This document shows, one piece after another, positions 19,418 through 32,049 of a DNA stretch of 64,000 nt (positions within the stretch are counted from its first letter, which is position 1; the number at the start of each line of letters is the position of its first letter). A program made the translations under genes and the position numbers. A model generated the notes under the pieces. It was given only the letters and a program-made list of their open reading frames with translations, was not told where the DNA came from and did no database searches. This stretch comes from Spiroplasma_E ixodetis_B (GTDB taxonomy: Bacteria; Bacillota_I; Bacilli_A; Mycoplasmatales; VBWQ01): positions 186,001-250,000 of the forward strand of contig NZ_AP028955.1 of assembly GCF_040369795.1 (NCBI RefSeq), written 5' to 3'.

Positions 19418-22042
19418 ATGAAAAAAGCATTAATTATTGATGGTAACAATTTATTATTTAAAGCATATTATGCTACTGCATACCAAGGAGTTAATCTACA
19501 TTCGCTACATGGTATTCCAACTAATGCCGTCTATGCTTTTATTAGAATGCTGACTAAGTACTTAAAATCTAACAACTATGCTAGTGTTTTTGTTGCATTT
19601 GATGCTGGTCGTAAAACATTTCGTCATGAAACTTTAGCAACATATAAAGGAAAAAGAAGTGAAACTCCAGTTGAGTTAATTGAACAATTTAATTTAGTTA
19701 AAATATTTTTAGACTTAGCACAAATTCCTTGGGGACAAATAAATAATTATGAAGCTGATGATATTATTGGCAGCATTGTTAAAAATAAAGTTGCTAGTAA
19801 TTATCAAATTGATATTATGAGTAGTGATAAAGATTTATTACAACTATTAGATAACAATATTAAAATTCTTAATCCACAAAAAGGGATGAGTGATTTAAAG
19901 GTTATTACTATTTCTACATTTCAATTAGAATATGAATTATTACCTTATCAAGTTACCGATTTAAAGGGATTAATGGGTGATAGTTCTGATAATTTACCTG
20001 GCATTAAAGGAATTGGTCAAAAAAATGCTATTAGTTTATTAAAAGAATATGACACATTAGAAAACATTATTGAAAATGTAGAACAATTAAAACCAAATGT
20101 TAGTAAAATAATTAAACTTAACTTTAATAATGGTATTATTTGTAAACAACTAGCACAACTTAATTTAAATACACCAATTACTGGTAATTTAGAAACGTTT
20201 AATTATAATGTTGAAAATTTAAATAATGAAAAGTTACAAGACTTTTACAAACAATATAATATGAACTCTTTATTAACACAAGACACTAATCCTAAAACTA
20301 ATAAAAATAGTACATCTCACGTTCAAATTATAAATAAGTGAAGTCAAGAATGAAATTGTGATTCAAATTACTTATGATTAGAAATTTTTGGTGATAATTA
20401 TAATCGTGATAATATTATTGGTTTTGGTATTAAAAATAAAAAAGGAACATTTTATATTAATAAAATCAATGCAATTAATTGTTCTAATTTTCAACATTTC
20501 TTACAAAATAAAAAACTACAAAAAATAACTTGAGATTTAAAAAAGGTTATTATCGCAGGACTACGTTTAAAATTAATAATAAATAATATTATTTTTGACC
20601 ATATGTTAGCTGCCTACCTTCTTTATGCTAATGAAAAAATATTACCAGAAAACATTGCTGTTATGCTCAATGTCAATGTTAAAGATAATTTAAGCGCTGA
20701 TGATTTCTATGGCAAAGGTATTAAAAAAAATATTCCCAATGATGAAAAAGAAATAGCTATTTTTTTAGAAAAAAAATTAAATTTTTTAACAGATTCTCAT
20801 CTCATTCTTATAAAAAAATTAAAAGATACTAATAACTGAAATTTATATCAAGAGATTGAACTACCTGCTGCTTTTGTATTAGTAAATATGGAGTGTAATG
20901 GTGTTAACATTGATCAAAAAAAATTAAAACTACTAACTGATAAAACTTTACTAAAAATCCAAGATTTAGAATTACAAATTAAAAAAGAAAGTAATAGTAA
21001 TTTAAATCCAAATTCACCAAAACAAATTAGTGAATACTTATTTAAAGAATTAAAATTACCTAATTATAAAAAAGGTAGTACTGCTTTTGAAGTTTTAATT
21101 AGTTTAAAAAATCAACATCCAATCATCGATATTCTTTTAGAATATCGTAAATTACAAAAATTATATTCCACTTACTTACTTGGTTTACAAAAATATATTT
21201 TTGATGATGGTAAAATTCATAGCATTTATAATCAAGTGCAAACCAGTACTGGCAGGTTATCTTCATTAGATCCTAATATGCAAAATATTAGTATTCGCGA
21301 TAAAGAACAAAGAGAAGTTCGCAAAATCTTTATTCCAAGCAAACCACATACTAAAATACTATCCTGTGATTATTCGCAAATTGAATTAAGAATATTAGCT
21401 CATATTAGTGAAGATGAAAATTTAATTAAAGCTTTTCAGCAAAATCATGATATTCATCGCGAAACTGCAAGTAAAATATTAAATATACCTTTAGCAGAAG
21501 TTACTAACGAACAAAGACAAAATGCAAAAGCTATTAATTTTGGCATTGTTTATGGCATTTCTAGTTTTGGTTTATCACAACAAATAGGAATTAAAGTTGA
21601 AGATGCTAAAATATTTATTAATAAATATTTTTCGGTTTTTCCAAAAATTAAAAGTTATATTAATAATATAATTGATTTTTGTGAAAAAAATGGATACGTT
21701 CAAACAATTTTTAATCGTAGAAGAGAAGTAATGGAAATTACAAATAAAAATAAGGTGATTCAAAATTTTGGTAAACGAATAGCAATGAATATGCCGATTC
21801 AAGGTAGTGCTGCTGATATTTTAAAATTAGCAATGAATAAAATTTATGAAGAAATAAAAAATCAAAATATTGATGCAATATTAATTACACAAATTCATGA
21901 TGAATTAATTTTTGAAGTTGAAGATAATAAAGTTAATGATGTTATTACTAAAATTACTAAAATTATGTCTAATGTTACTAAATTAAAAGTTCCCTTATTA
22001 ATTAATACTAGTATTGGTGATAACTGATTTGAATTAAAATAA
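19418..22042 (+). CDS. polA: DNA polymerase I
   Basis: 874 residues (code 4). Fills gaps and removes primers. The 5'-3' exonuclease domain covers roughly residues 1-290 (IDGNNLLFKAYYA, NNYEADDIIGS, GDSSDNLPGIKGIG). The polymerase domain has motif A DYSQIELRILAHISED (about 651), motif B RQNAKAINFGIVYG (about 700) and motif C QIHDELIFEV (about 827). The middle domain lacks the acidic DxE of a proofreading exonuclease (LWLEIFGDN is at that place), so proofreading is probably absent, as in Bacillus Pol I. GGTGA precedes the ATG. mutM follows after 34 bases. Confidence 0.96.
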
Positions 22043-22076
22043 ATTAGTTTATTATATTATTGGAAGGAAAATAAAA

Positions 22077-22907
22077 ATGCCAGAATTACCCGAAGTTGAA
22101 ACTGTTCGCAAAACTTTACAACCACTTTTAACTAATCATAAAATTATTGGTGTTAGAATTCTTTTAAATAAAATTATCAAAACACCAAGTATTGAACAAT
22201 TCACAAAACAAATTATTGGACAAACAATAAATGATGTTCAAAGAGTTGGTAAATTATTAATATTTATATTAGATGATTATGTATTATTAAGTCATTTACG
22301 AATGGAAGGAAAATATTATTTTCAACAAAATAATCAATCAATAAATTGAAAACATGTCTTATTAATATTAGAATTAGACAATAAATACAAATTAAGATAT
22401 CATGACACAAGACAGTTTGGAACTTTTCATTTACAAACTAAAAATGAATATCAAAAAATAAAACCTTATATTAATATTGGTCCAGAACCTTTTAATAAAA
22501 ATGTTACTGCTGAATATTTAAAAAATAAATGAAAAAATAAAAGTCAAAGTATTAAAGCAACATTATTAGAACAAAATATTATGAGTGGTTTAGGAAATAT
22601 TTATGCAGATGAAGTATTATTTTATGCTAGTATCCATCCGCAAAGTATTACTAAAAAATTAACACTTAAACAATTACAAGAAATCATTAATAAAGCAAGA
22701 TTTGTGCTTAATGAATCAATAAAACTTGGTGGATCAACAATTAGTAGTTATACTTCAAGCCTTGGTGTAACAGGTTACTATCAACAAGAATTACAAGTTC
22801 ATACTAGAGCAAAAATGCCTTGTTTTAAATGCCATACTATTATCAAAAAAATAAAAATAAACCTTCGCGGAACTTACTTTTGTAATCACTGTCAAATTAA
22901 ATATTAA
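22077..22907 (+). CDS. mutM: Formamidopyrimidine-DNA glycosylase (Fpg/MutM)
   Basis: 276 residues. Excises 8-oxoguanine and other oxidised purines. The mature N-terminus PELPEVETVR carries the catalytic Pro2 and Glu3; the helix-two-turn-helix region reads LLEQNIMSGLGNIYADEVLF; and the C-terminal zinc finger is CFKC...CNHC. A GGAAGGAAA ribosome site is 6-8 bases upstream. The polA-mutM pairing is common in Mollicutes and Firmicutes, coupling base excision with gap filling. Confidence 0.96.
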
Positions 22908-22908
22908 C

Positions 22909-22979
22909 TGTGGAAAACTCAAAAGTATATATTAATAAAGAATATTTTTAATAAAAAAAAGTGGAATAAATGTGGATAA
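22909..22979. promoter_or_regulatory. DnaA-box-like pair upstream of dnaB-dnaI
   Basis: TGTGGATAA at 22971-22979 is a perfect inverse match to the DnaA box TTATNCACA, and TGTGGAAAA at 22909-22917 is one base off. Both lie in the 167-bp gap before the primosome genes. A TATAAT-like -10 is at about 23026. Binding is inference. Confidence 0.45.
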
Positions 22980-23074
22980 GTATGTGTTTTAATCATTTCA
23001 CTTTATTTATATTCTTTATGTGCATATAATTATCATAGCATGAAAGAAATGGATAGTAAAAAGAAAGTTAGGGA

Positions 23075-24202
23075 ATGAATATGAACAGAACAATAAATGA
23101 TATTGATATTTTTAAGTTGAACCAATCAGAATATATTAGTAACGAAGATTACCAAATTTTATTTATGTTATATCAACCAATAATTGGTATTGAAGCAATA
23201 AATTTATATTTAACTTTAGTTCAAGAAAAGTTATTAACAAAACGTATTAATCTTGATTTCAATCACGGACGAATTAAATCTTTATTAAAAATAACTTCCA
23301 CTCAATTACTTGTTGCTTTCCAGCAACTTGAATCTGTTAACCTTATTAATACTTACTACTATTCTTTAAAATCTACTTACATTTATCAATTGTGTTCTCC
23401 CTTATCTGCTGATGATTTTTTTGCTAATACCCATTTAAACTCAGAACTACTTAAACAATTAGGAACTTTAAATTACGAAAGACAAAAATTTTATTTTTTG
23501 AAAAATGATATTGAAATTACAGAAAATTATGTTAATATTAATCAACAGGAAAATACTATCCCTCAATCTTTAAAATTAAAAACAGCACTTAATAATATTT
23601 ATGCTAAACAAGAACAAACATCAATCTCTAGGCCAATTTATTCATTTCAAAATAAACATCAAATTAACACTATGAAAGTTAATTTAAATTCTAATGGTAA
23701 TAAAATTATATCTAAAGATAATTCTGATGTTATTAATACCAAATTAAATTTAATGCAACAAAAATTACCTGAAGAATATTTAAAAAATTTAACTGGTAAA
23801 ATACCAACTGATAAATTAAAAACTACATTAGAAATATTAACTAATAACTTTCAATTAAATAATGCTGTAATTAACTGCTTAATTGAATATGTTTGATTTA
23901 AAAATAATAAACGTTTAGAACCAAACTATATTATTAAAATCGCTGAAACCTTTCAAAAAAATCAAATTAATAGTATTGATGATGCTTTATCTCATTTAAA
24001 ACTTGCTTATGCTCGTAGCAAAAAAAATCCACAGCAACAATTTCAACAAGAATCATTATGATCTACTACAGAACAATCAACAACAAATAATTTCAAGAAA
24101 AAATTAATTAAAAAATATAAGGTTGATAATATTAATAAAAAAGATATAACATTAACTCAAGAAGAAATAAAGAATATTTTAAAGGAATTTGATGCCCATT
24201 AA
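23075..24202 (+). CDS. dnaB: Replication initiation / membrane attachment protein DnaB (DnaD/DnaB-type)
   Basis: 375 residues. The N-terminal winged-helix-like region FKLNQSEYISNEDYQILF...LYQPIIGIEAINLYLTL matches Gram-positive DnaB, which with DnaD and DnaI loads the replicative helicase. A Gln/Asn-rich linker (about 170-230) and a C-terminal DnaB_2-type region (NCLIEYVWFKNNKRLEPNYI) follow. ATG 23081 is an alternative start, better spaced from AGGG. dnaI lies 45 bases downstream, so they form an operon. Confidence 0.85.
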
Positions 24203-24247
24203 TTTAATTATTAAAAGACACTATTATTAAGTAAGGAAATGATTATC

Positions 24248-25177
24248 ATGAAACTTAAAGCGACAGCTATCTTAAAAAAAAACATTAACAATGCTGAACT
24301 TCATGACTTTATTAAAAAAAACAACTTAACTAACAGCAAAATAGAACCATATGTTGAATTATTAAAAACTTATATTGATAGCTACAATTTATGTAAAAAA
24401 CGAGAAAATCTTAGCAAATGTCTACAAAATGTTAAAGGATATCGTTATAAACTAGTAATGTTACCTAATCAAAAAATAAGTTTAGTACTAACGGATTGTC
24501 TTCATTCTATTAATAGATCTGTCCAACAACAAGTACATAATAATTTTTTAATTAAATACTATGATGATAAACTTTTATCACTTTCATGAAGTAAAAATTT
24601 TAATGCCTCAACTAATGCAAGAAAAGAAATCATCCAGTATTTACATCAATCTTTAAAACACAAAAGTTATCAAGGTTTATACTTATATGGTGACACAGGT
24701 AGTGGCAAAACTTTTATTTTTATCTTATTTGCAAATAAATTAATTCAAAAAAATCAAACTGTTTGTTTTATTGTATGACCTGAATTTGTTATGGACATTA
24801 AAAAAAGTTTTAAAAATGATACTGATACTAATCAGCAAATTGAACAATTAAAATCATGTGACTTATTATTTATTGATGATTTAGGCGGTGAAATCGTTAG
24901 CGCTTGAGAGCGTGATGAATTATTATTTAGTATTCTTAATGCACGAATTTTACCATTAAAAACTACATTTATTAATTCTAACTATAGCATTAGTGAACTG
25001 TATCAACATTATTATTTAAAAAATAGCAAATCAGAAGAAATTAAAGTTAAACGCTTATTAGAACGTATTCAAACTTTAACTATACCAATTGAATTAACTG
25101 TTGAAAAATCACAAACTACAATTGAAAATAATAATATTGACAATATTAATAATGAAATAGAGTATATACCAATATAA
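24248..25177 (+). CDS. dnaI: Primosomal helicase loader DnaI
   Basis: 309 residues, AAA+ family. Walker A is LYGDTGSGKTF (about residue 150), Walker B LLFIDDLGGE, sensor-1-like TFINSNYS and an Arg-finger region VKRLLERIQ. The N-terminal 130 residues form the helicase-binding part. ATG 24248 is chosen because AAGGA lies 10 bases before it; ATG 24239 is too close to that site. It acts with the preceding DnaB to deliver DnaC-type helicase to DNA. Confidence 0.9.
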
Positions 25178-25281
25178 AATATAGTTTTTTTTATAAAAAA
25201 ATAAAATAATGAAAATTATAATTAAAATAAAGGAAATAATTTACTAATAAAATAAATTTTTTATAAATAAATCCATATTTT

Positions 25282-25312
25282 ATGACAAATATTAACAATA
25301 TTTGTTTATAAT
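25282..25312 (+). promoter_or_regulatory. gap promoter with a palindromic operator-like site
   Basis: -35-like ATGACA (25282-25287) and -10 TATAAT (25307-25312). Between them lies the perfect palindrome ACAAATATT AAC AATATTTGT (25285-25305), well placed for a repressor. It resembles the A/T-rich dyads of redox or glycolytic repressors such as Rex, but the regulator is not identified. Confidence 0.55.
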
Positions 25313-25368
25313 ATACCTAGTTATTAATCAATATAAAAAAACAAACACACAAAAGGAGTGACTTAATA

Positions 25369-26376
25369 ATGGCAATTAAAATTGCAATTAATGGATTTGG
25401 GCGCATTGGTCGCCTTGCCTTCCGTCAATTATTTGACAAAAAAGAAATTGATATTGTCGCTATCAATGATTTAGGAAATGTAGAAGCCCTAGCATATCTA
25501 TTACAATATGATTCAGCACATAGAAATTGAAAACACGGAAAAATCAAATCAGACAAATCAAAAAATACTATTAATGTTGATGGTAAAATAATTAAAGTTT
25601 GTCAAGAAAATAACCCAAAAGCATTACCATGAAAAGCCAATGCTGTTGATATCGTAATTGAAGCAACTGGACGTTTTACAACAAAAGAATTAGCACAAGC
25701 ACATATTGATGCTGGAGCTAAAAAAGTTGTGATTTCAGCACCAGCTAAGGGAGACTTAAAAACTATTGTTTATAATGTTAACCATGATATTCTAAAAAGT
25801 ACTGATAATATTATTTCTGGTGCTTCATGTACTACTAATTGTCTTGCTCCTGTTGTTCATGCTCTAGAATCAGAATTTGGAATTATTAAAGGATGAATGA
25901 CAACAGTTCATGCTGCAACTAATGACCAACGTTTACTAGACTTAGAACATTCAGATTTCAGAAGAGGACGTAGTGCTATGTCTAATATTGTTCCTGCAGC
26001 TACAGGCGCTGCTGCAGCTATTGGTTTAGTTATCCCTTCTGTTAAAGGAAAACTAGATGGTTCAGCAATGCGCGTTCCAATCATTACTGGTTCAATTGTT
26101 GATTTAACAATTGAATTAAAGAAAAATGTTACTGTTGAACAAGTTAATGCAGCAATGAAAAAACATAGTAGCGAATCATTTACTTATAATGAAGTTCCAA
26201 TTGTTTCAACTGATATTATTGGTTCAAGTTTTGGTTCAATTTTTGATGCAACATTAACAAAAGTTATTGAAGTTGAAGGCAAACAAATTGTTAAAGTTTT
26301 TGCTTGATATGATAATGAAATGTCATATGTATCACAATTAGTAAGAACAGTAATACATTTAGCAAAACTAAAATAA
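25369..26376 (+). CDS. gap: Glyceraldehyde-3-phosphate dehydrogenase (NAD-dependent, type I)
   Basis: 335 residues. Oxidises GAP to 1,3-bisphosphoglycerate in glycolysis. Rossmann start KIAINGFGRIGRLAFR; catalytic Cys at about 154 in SGASCTTNCLAP; His in GWMTTVHAATNDQ; C-terminal FAWYDNEMSY. AAAGGAG is 11 bases upstream. Codons are noticeably richer in G/C than in neighbouring genes, as expected for high expression. A strong terminator follows. Confidence 0.97.
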
Positions 26377-26409
26377 TTTTTAAATAGTTTAATTAAAATA
26401 TTAAACTAC

Positions 26410-26444
26410 AAAAATGCATCTTACCAATTACAAGATGCATTTTT
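26410..26444 (+). terminator. Rho-independent terminator after gap
   Basis: AAAAATGCATCTT and AAGATGCATTTTT form a 13-bp perfect hairpin with a 9-base loop and trailing T run. Confidence 0.9.
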
Positions 26445-26502
26445 ATTAATCTTTTTAAAAATATATTAAAATTATAATATGAAAAAAGGAGATGAAAATT
26501 AT

Positions 26503-27693
26503 ATGAATAAAAAAACATTAAAGGAACTTGATTTTAAAAATAAAAAAGTTATTGTTCGTTTTGACTTCAATGTACCATTAGAAAATAATAAAATTACCGA
26601 TGATACAAGAATAAAAGCAAGCATCGAAACTATTAAGCATTTACAAAATAAAGATGCAAAAATAATCATGTTATCACATCTTGGAAGAATTAAATCTGAA
26701 GCTGATAAAGCGAATAATACTTTAGCGCCTGTTGCAAAAAGACTAAGTGAAATCTTAAAAGAAAATGTAATATTCATTAACGAAACTCGTGGTACAAATC
26801 TTGAAACAGCTATTAATAATCTTAAAAACAAAGAATTACTTTTAATAGAAAATACTCGTTTTGAAGATTTAAATGGTAACAAAGAATCTACTAATAATCC
26901 CGAATTAGGTAAATATTGAGCACATTTAGGTGATGTATTTGTTAATGATGCTTTTGGTACTGCACACCGTGCTCATGCATCTAATGTTGGTATTGCTACT
27001 AATATCAAAAATAGTTGTGTTGGTTTATTAATTGAAAAAGAATTAACAATGCTTAATAAAATCACAGTTAATCCAGAGCATCCTTTTATAGCAGTACTTG
27101 GTGGTGCTAAAGTATCAGATAAAATTGATGTTATCAAACAATTATTAACAAAAGCTGATAAAGTTCTTGTTGGTGGAGGTATGGCTTATACTTTTATGAA
27201 AGCATTGAATTATAAAATTGGTGATTCATTATTAGAAAAAGATAAAATTGATATTGCTAAAGAAATTATTAAATTAGGAAAAGAAAAATTAATACTACCT
27301 ATTGACTTTGTAATTGTTCCGGAATTTAAGGATATCAAAGGTAAAATTACTACTAATGAAAATATTGATGATGGATATGAAGGAATGGATATTGGTCCAA
27401 AAACAATTAAATTATTTGAAAATAATTTAATTAATGCTAAAACTGTTTTTTGAAATGGACCATTAGGAGTTTTTGAAATGAGTAACTTTGTTAATGGAAC
27501 AAAAAAAATTTGTAAAACTATTTCACAATTAAAAGGTGCATTTACACTAATTGGCGGTGGTGATAGTGCAGCAGCAGCAGTTAAATTTGGATATGAAAAT
27601 AAATTTAGCCATATTTCAACTGGTGGAGGCGCTTCATTAGAATATCTAGAAGGTAAGGATTTACCTGGTATTAATGCTATAGAAAATAAATAG
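26503..27693 (+). CDS. pgk: Phosphoglycerate kinase
   Basis: 396 residues. Makes ATP from 1,3-bisphosphoglycerate, the step after gap. Signatures: VIVRFDFNVPLENNKI at the N-terminus, MLSHLGRIK, NDAFGTAHRAHAS, LGGAKVSDKI and the C-terminal nucleotide loop GGGDSAAAAVKFG...ISTGGGASLEYL. ATG 26503 has GGAG 11 bases upstream; the in-frame ATG at 26479 precedes that site and would add only eight residues. Separated from gap by a terminator, so it has its own promoter. Confidence 0.97.
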
Positions 27694-27702
27694 TGAAAGT
27701 AT

Positions 27703-28352
27703 ATGATTACTAAAGATCAAACAACAAGTGTTTTTATTCTTATTATTTTATTTTTAATTGCGATGGTTTTAATATTTCAATTATTCCAATTTATTTTTTG
27801 ATTAATTATTATTTTAAAAAGTAAAAAAAATGATACTAAATTAAAACCTAGCTATCAACAAGCATTATCCAATGAAAATATTAATTGTCAAATATTTAAA
27901 AGTAAATTTACTTTTAAATATCTTAACTATAATTTTAAAAAAAATATTTTAAAATTAAAAAGTCGTGATTTTAATGAAACCACTACTTGCAATAAATATC
28001 AAACTTTAAGTAGTGTACTTGTTATTAAGTGAAAAAATAATTCTCAAAAATTAAGTAATTTAGATCTACCAATTATTAATTTATTTTTTATAAATGGTGT
28101 TATTAGTACTATTATTTGTGCTTTATTATATTATATTCCATAATATTAACAAGGAAATATTAGCAATTTTTAGTTTACTTAGTTTACTTATTATTACTAT
28201 AAGTTGATTATTTTGGACAATGTTTTAATTTTGAAAAATTTCGTAAGCAATTAATGACATTAAATACATAATTAAATTATAATGAACAAAAAACTATTAA
28301 ATATATTACCCTATTTAAATCTTGTTTTCCATTTTCTGATTTAATTTTTTAA
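27703..28352 (+). pseudogene. Two-helix membrane protein gene, C-terminus decaying
   Basis: ATG 27703 follows pgk by nine bases. The first frame gives 146 residues: a membrane helix at the N-terminus (VFILIILFLIAMVLIFQLF), a polar Lys/Asn-rich middle and a second helix at the end, stopping at 28141. Other frames continue as membrane-like ILAIFSLLSLLIITISWLFW and then FEKFRKQLMTLN...NYNEQKTIKYIT up to 28352. The original protein was therefore near 215 residues and has been broken by stops and frameshifts. No family recognised. Confidence 0.5.
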
Positions 28353-28374
28353 ATAAAATAAAATTATTTTATTT

Positions 28375-28417
28375 AAGTATCAATTTTTACCACAAGTGTA
28401 AATTTGATACTTTTTTT
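28375..28417 (+). terminator. Rho-independent terminator
   Basis: AAGTATCAA...GTAAATTTGATACTT forms a long hairpin followed by seven T, closing the pgk transcription unit. Confidence 0.85.
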
Positions 28418-28561
28418 ATTATTTTTAATTAAATTTAAACTTAAAATTTATTAGGAAATTAAACAAAGAAAAACTAAGAAAAAAATAAATAAAATAAAAT
28501 AAAATTTAGTTTTTATTGATAGAATAAATTTACTTATAGAAAAAATTTAAAATTTAAAATT

Positions 28562-28753
28562 AATTTTATTGAAATTACAATATATGCACAAGATATAGAC
28601 TTAACTTCTTACTATCTCTCACAGCATAATCTTGAAAATAATTATAATAAATATTATTTTAAAACAAAAAATGAAGCAATAATATTTTTGAAAAAATATA
28701 AGAAAATCTATGAGCAACGAATAACAAAAACTAAAGAAAAATATGGAAAATAA
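28562..28753 (+). pseudogene. Unrecognised coding fragment
   Basis: An open frame without a clear start, reading EITIYAQDIDLTSYYLSQ and then a lysine-rich helix, to TAA at 28751-28753. A further open stretch (PLLNGLQLNQEQALLKGTD) lies between this and the IS256 end at 28840. Probably the remains of one or two genes cut by the IS. Confidence 0.35.
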
Positions 28754-28839
28754 ATACCATTATTAAATGGTTTGCAACTTAATCAAGAACAAGCACTATT
28801 AAAAGGAACAGACTTAATAAGCGCAGTATCTTTAAAAAA

Positions 28840-30212
28840 GAGGCTTTTTAAAAATCTGTGTATCTTTTTACAAAGTTACTAGTTTAGATTAATTCTATCT
28901 TCAAATTTTATCATAAAATGAGCAATTGCTGTATTTCAATTTTGAATTGGCATTGTTCATTTTTTTTGTTATATTTTCAATTGCTAAGTAAAATATTTTA
29001 AAAACTGCCATATCATTTGGAAAAACTTTTTTATTTCTAATAACTTTTCGTAATTGACTATTAACAGATTCAATAGCATTTGTTGTATAAATCACTCTTT
29101 TGATTTCTGCAGGATAACTAATAAAAACCATTAAATTATCTCAATTTTTATATCATGATTTAGCAATTTGAGGATATTGTTTATTTCATTTACTTTCAAA
29201 AGATTCTAAAGCTTGCATTGCTTGTTCTTCACTACATGCACTATAAATTGGTTTTAAATCCGTAACTAGTGATTTTCTATGTTTGTATGAAACATATTTT
29301 AAACTATTTCTAATTTGATGAACTATGCATAATTGATGTTAGGTTTTAGGATAAAATAATTGTATTACTTCTGACATTTCTGTTAAATTGTTACTACAAG
29401 CAATAATAATATCATTTAAGCCTCGATTTTTCATTTCTGTGAAATTAGATAATAAAAAATTAGAACCTTCATTTTCACTAATTCATAAACCTAAAACATC
29501 TTTTTTACCTTCTAAATCAACTCCTAGTACTATATAAACTGATTTTTTAATAATGCGTTTATCTTGTCGTGCTTTAACTACTATACAATCAAAATAAACA
29601 ATCGGATAAACACTTTCTAATGGCCGATTTTGTCATGCTTTAACATCATCAATAACATCATCAGTAATTTGACTAATAACACTTTCACTAATATCAGCAC
29701 CATGATATAACTCTTGTAACTGCATTCTAATATCTGATAAAGTCATGCCTTTGGCATATAATGAAAGAACTTGTTGATCAAAACCATCAAATCTTCTTTG
29801 TCTTTTTGCAACTATTACTGGCTCAAAATTACTATTACGATCTCGTGGTACATTAATCTCAATTTTACCTTGTTGGGTTATTAATTTTTTTGAATTTATA
29901 CCATTACGAGCATTTTCACTAGTATTATGTTGATTTTTTTCATATCCTAAATAATTTTGCATTTCAGAATTCAACATTTTTTCAACTAATCTTTTTGTTA
30001 ATTCTTTATATAAACCTCCCTCTTTAAAAACTGTTGTTAAATCTTCAGTATTTTCTAATAATAAATCTACTGCTTTTGATATTGGATCATTATTATTAAT
30101 ATTTTGTTTTTTAGACATAAGTAACTCACTCTTTCCAGTTATTTAATTTTATTTACTAGAATTAATTAAACATAGTTATTTTTGTAAGTTACACATATTA
30201 CTAAACATTACC
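28840..30212 (-). mobile_element. IS256-family element, copy 2, both ends present
   Basis: Right end GAGGCTTTTTAAAAATCTGT at 28840 and left end (inverse of GGTAATGTTTAGTAAT) at 30212. Total 1373 bp. Flanking sequences differ, so no 8-9 bp target duplication is visible and the surroundings have been rearranged. Confidence 0.88.
28879..30118 (-). pseudogene. IS256 family (mutator-type) transposase, damaged
   Basis: MSKKQNINNNDPISKAVDLL from 30118. The first 160 residues are intact, including the conserved EMQNYLGYEKN. A TAA replaces Glu in PKTEHQL (about 29341), and an extra T near 28970 shifts the C-terminus. DDE region as in sister copies. Confidence 0.85.
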
Positions 30213-30898
30213 AATTTGTCCACGCTTTAATATTGGAATTATTATATTTTTTACATATGATTCAAAAATTGTACTGTTGCAATGTCCTTCAAATGCTCAT
30301 AGGGATTTTAATTTACCTTTATTTAGTGAACCAATTATACTCATTATTTTTATTTTATATGCGGGTTTATTATCAAATAATCTTTTACCTTTTTCAGATC
30401 AACCATATTTATAAAATTCATTATCATAAATTCCAGATTCATCAATATATACTAAATCTTCATTCGTTATTTTAGCTATTTCTTTTAAAAAATCTTCTTG
30501 TTTATTTTTATCTCTTTGTTCATATAAAAAAGTTTTTTTATATGTATAATTTAGTTTTTTGAAATAGTTATAAACTGTTTCTTTAGTCATATCATCAAAT
30601 TTTTCAATTACTTTTTGAACTGTAACATCTTTATTTTGCGCTAAATAATTTTTTTAATTCATCTAAATCCTTTATTTTGTGGCTATGTCCTTTTTGATAA
30701 TTCAAAATTGGTTTTATATACCCAGTTTCTTTTTTTCTTTTTCTTCATAAGAATAAAGTCTTTCTAGTAATATTAAACACTTTACAAATTTCTTTAATTT
30801 TCATGTTTTTACTTTCATAGGCTTCTATTACTTTTCTTCGTAAGTCTTCACTGTATGGTTTTGGCATAATTTAATCTTCCTAATCTATTTTAAATATT

Positions 30899-32049
30899 AG
30901 ACATATTCCGTAAATAAATTTTTTAAAAGTCAATTAATAATTTAAAATTTATTTTATAATTTCTTTATTAATAAATTAATAAGGTGTTGATAAAAATGAA
31001 TTTTGAAAATTTAAAAAAATTAAAAAATGAACAATTTTATAGATATTTTGGTATAAAACGTTTTCATTTTGATGAAATGTTAACAAAATTAATTGAAATA
31101 GAAAATTTAAAAAAAACTAAAGGTAGAAAATATAAACTTTCAGTTGAAGAAAGATTGATGATGACTTTAGTATACTGAAAAGAATATTATACTTTTTTCC
31201 AAATGAGTATTAAATATAAAATGAGTGCATCAAGTTGTTTTCGAAATATTACTTGAGTAGAAAATAAACTTAGTGATGACAAAGATTATCAGTTTTTAAA
31301 AACAAAATATAAATCAAAAATTGAGAAAAAACAAGAAGATTTAAATGAATTTCAATTTTATTTAATTGATTCAACTGAAATTGAAATTGAAAGACCAACT
31401 AAAAAAACTACAGTTAGAATATTTTTCTGGTAAAAGTTGAATGTTTTCTATAAAATTTCAAATTATATATGACTTTTTTAATAAAAAAATTGTTGATATT
31501 TTTGCTGATAATGGAAAAGTACATGATTTTCAAATATTAAAAAATTCAAATCTTGAATTTTCAGAAAAAACAATAATTATTGGTGATTTGGGATATCAAG
31601 GAATACAAAATATTTATAAAAATACTATATTACCAATTAAAAAAAATAAAAATAAAAAATTAACTAAACAAGAAAAAATCTACAATAAAATTATTTCAAA
31701 AATTAGAATTAAAGTTGAACATGTTTTTGCTTGATTAAAAAGATTCAAAATTTTAATAAATAAATGTAGAAAAAGTATATTTAGACTTATGTGCTTAAGA
31801 TTTAACTTACTTTTTGAAATTTTTAATAAAACAAAACCATTAAAATAAAAAAATATTAAAAATATTTTTTTAAAAATTTAAATTTTTATCAAGTTAATAT
31901 AAAAATAATATTAACAATTTTTGTGTTTGAAATATAAATTTATTTTTAAAGCATTTTTTTAAAAATATTAACTTCTATAATTATTAACACTAAAAAATTT
32001 ATAAATATTATTATTGACAATTGATTAAATTTATTTACGGAATATGTCT
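30899..32049 (+). mobile_element. IS5-family-like element, copy 3 (best preserved)
   Basis: Full-length, 1151 bp, both inverted repeats, target duplication ATT (30896-30898, 32050-32052). Inserted in the non-coding end of an IS630 element. Confidence 0.92.
30996..31848 (+). CDS. IS5-like transposase in two frames, both open
   Basis: Frame one ATG 30996 to TAA 31431-31433 (145 residues); frame two, joined at the seven-A run 31401-31407, continues KLQLEYFSGKSWMFSIKF to TAA 31846-31848. A full product of about 283 residues would contain D (LIDSTE), D (GDLGYQG) and E (VEHVFAWLK). This copy shows no other damage, so it may be active if slippage at the A run occurs. Confidence 0.75.

Noticed and set aside
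22909..22979. Chromosomal replication origin
   Set aside because: Only two box-like sites, no dnaA or dnaN beside it and no box cluster; treated as a promoter-linked feature.
26499..26882. Minus-strand 127-codon frame over pgk
   Set aside because: Lies wholly inside pgk and has no ribosome site or family pattern.
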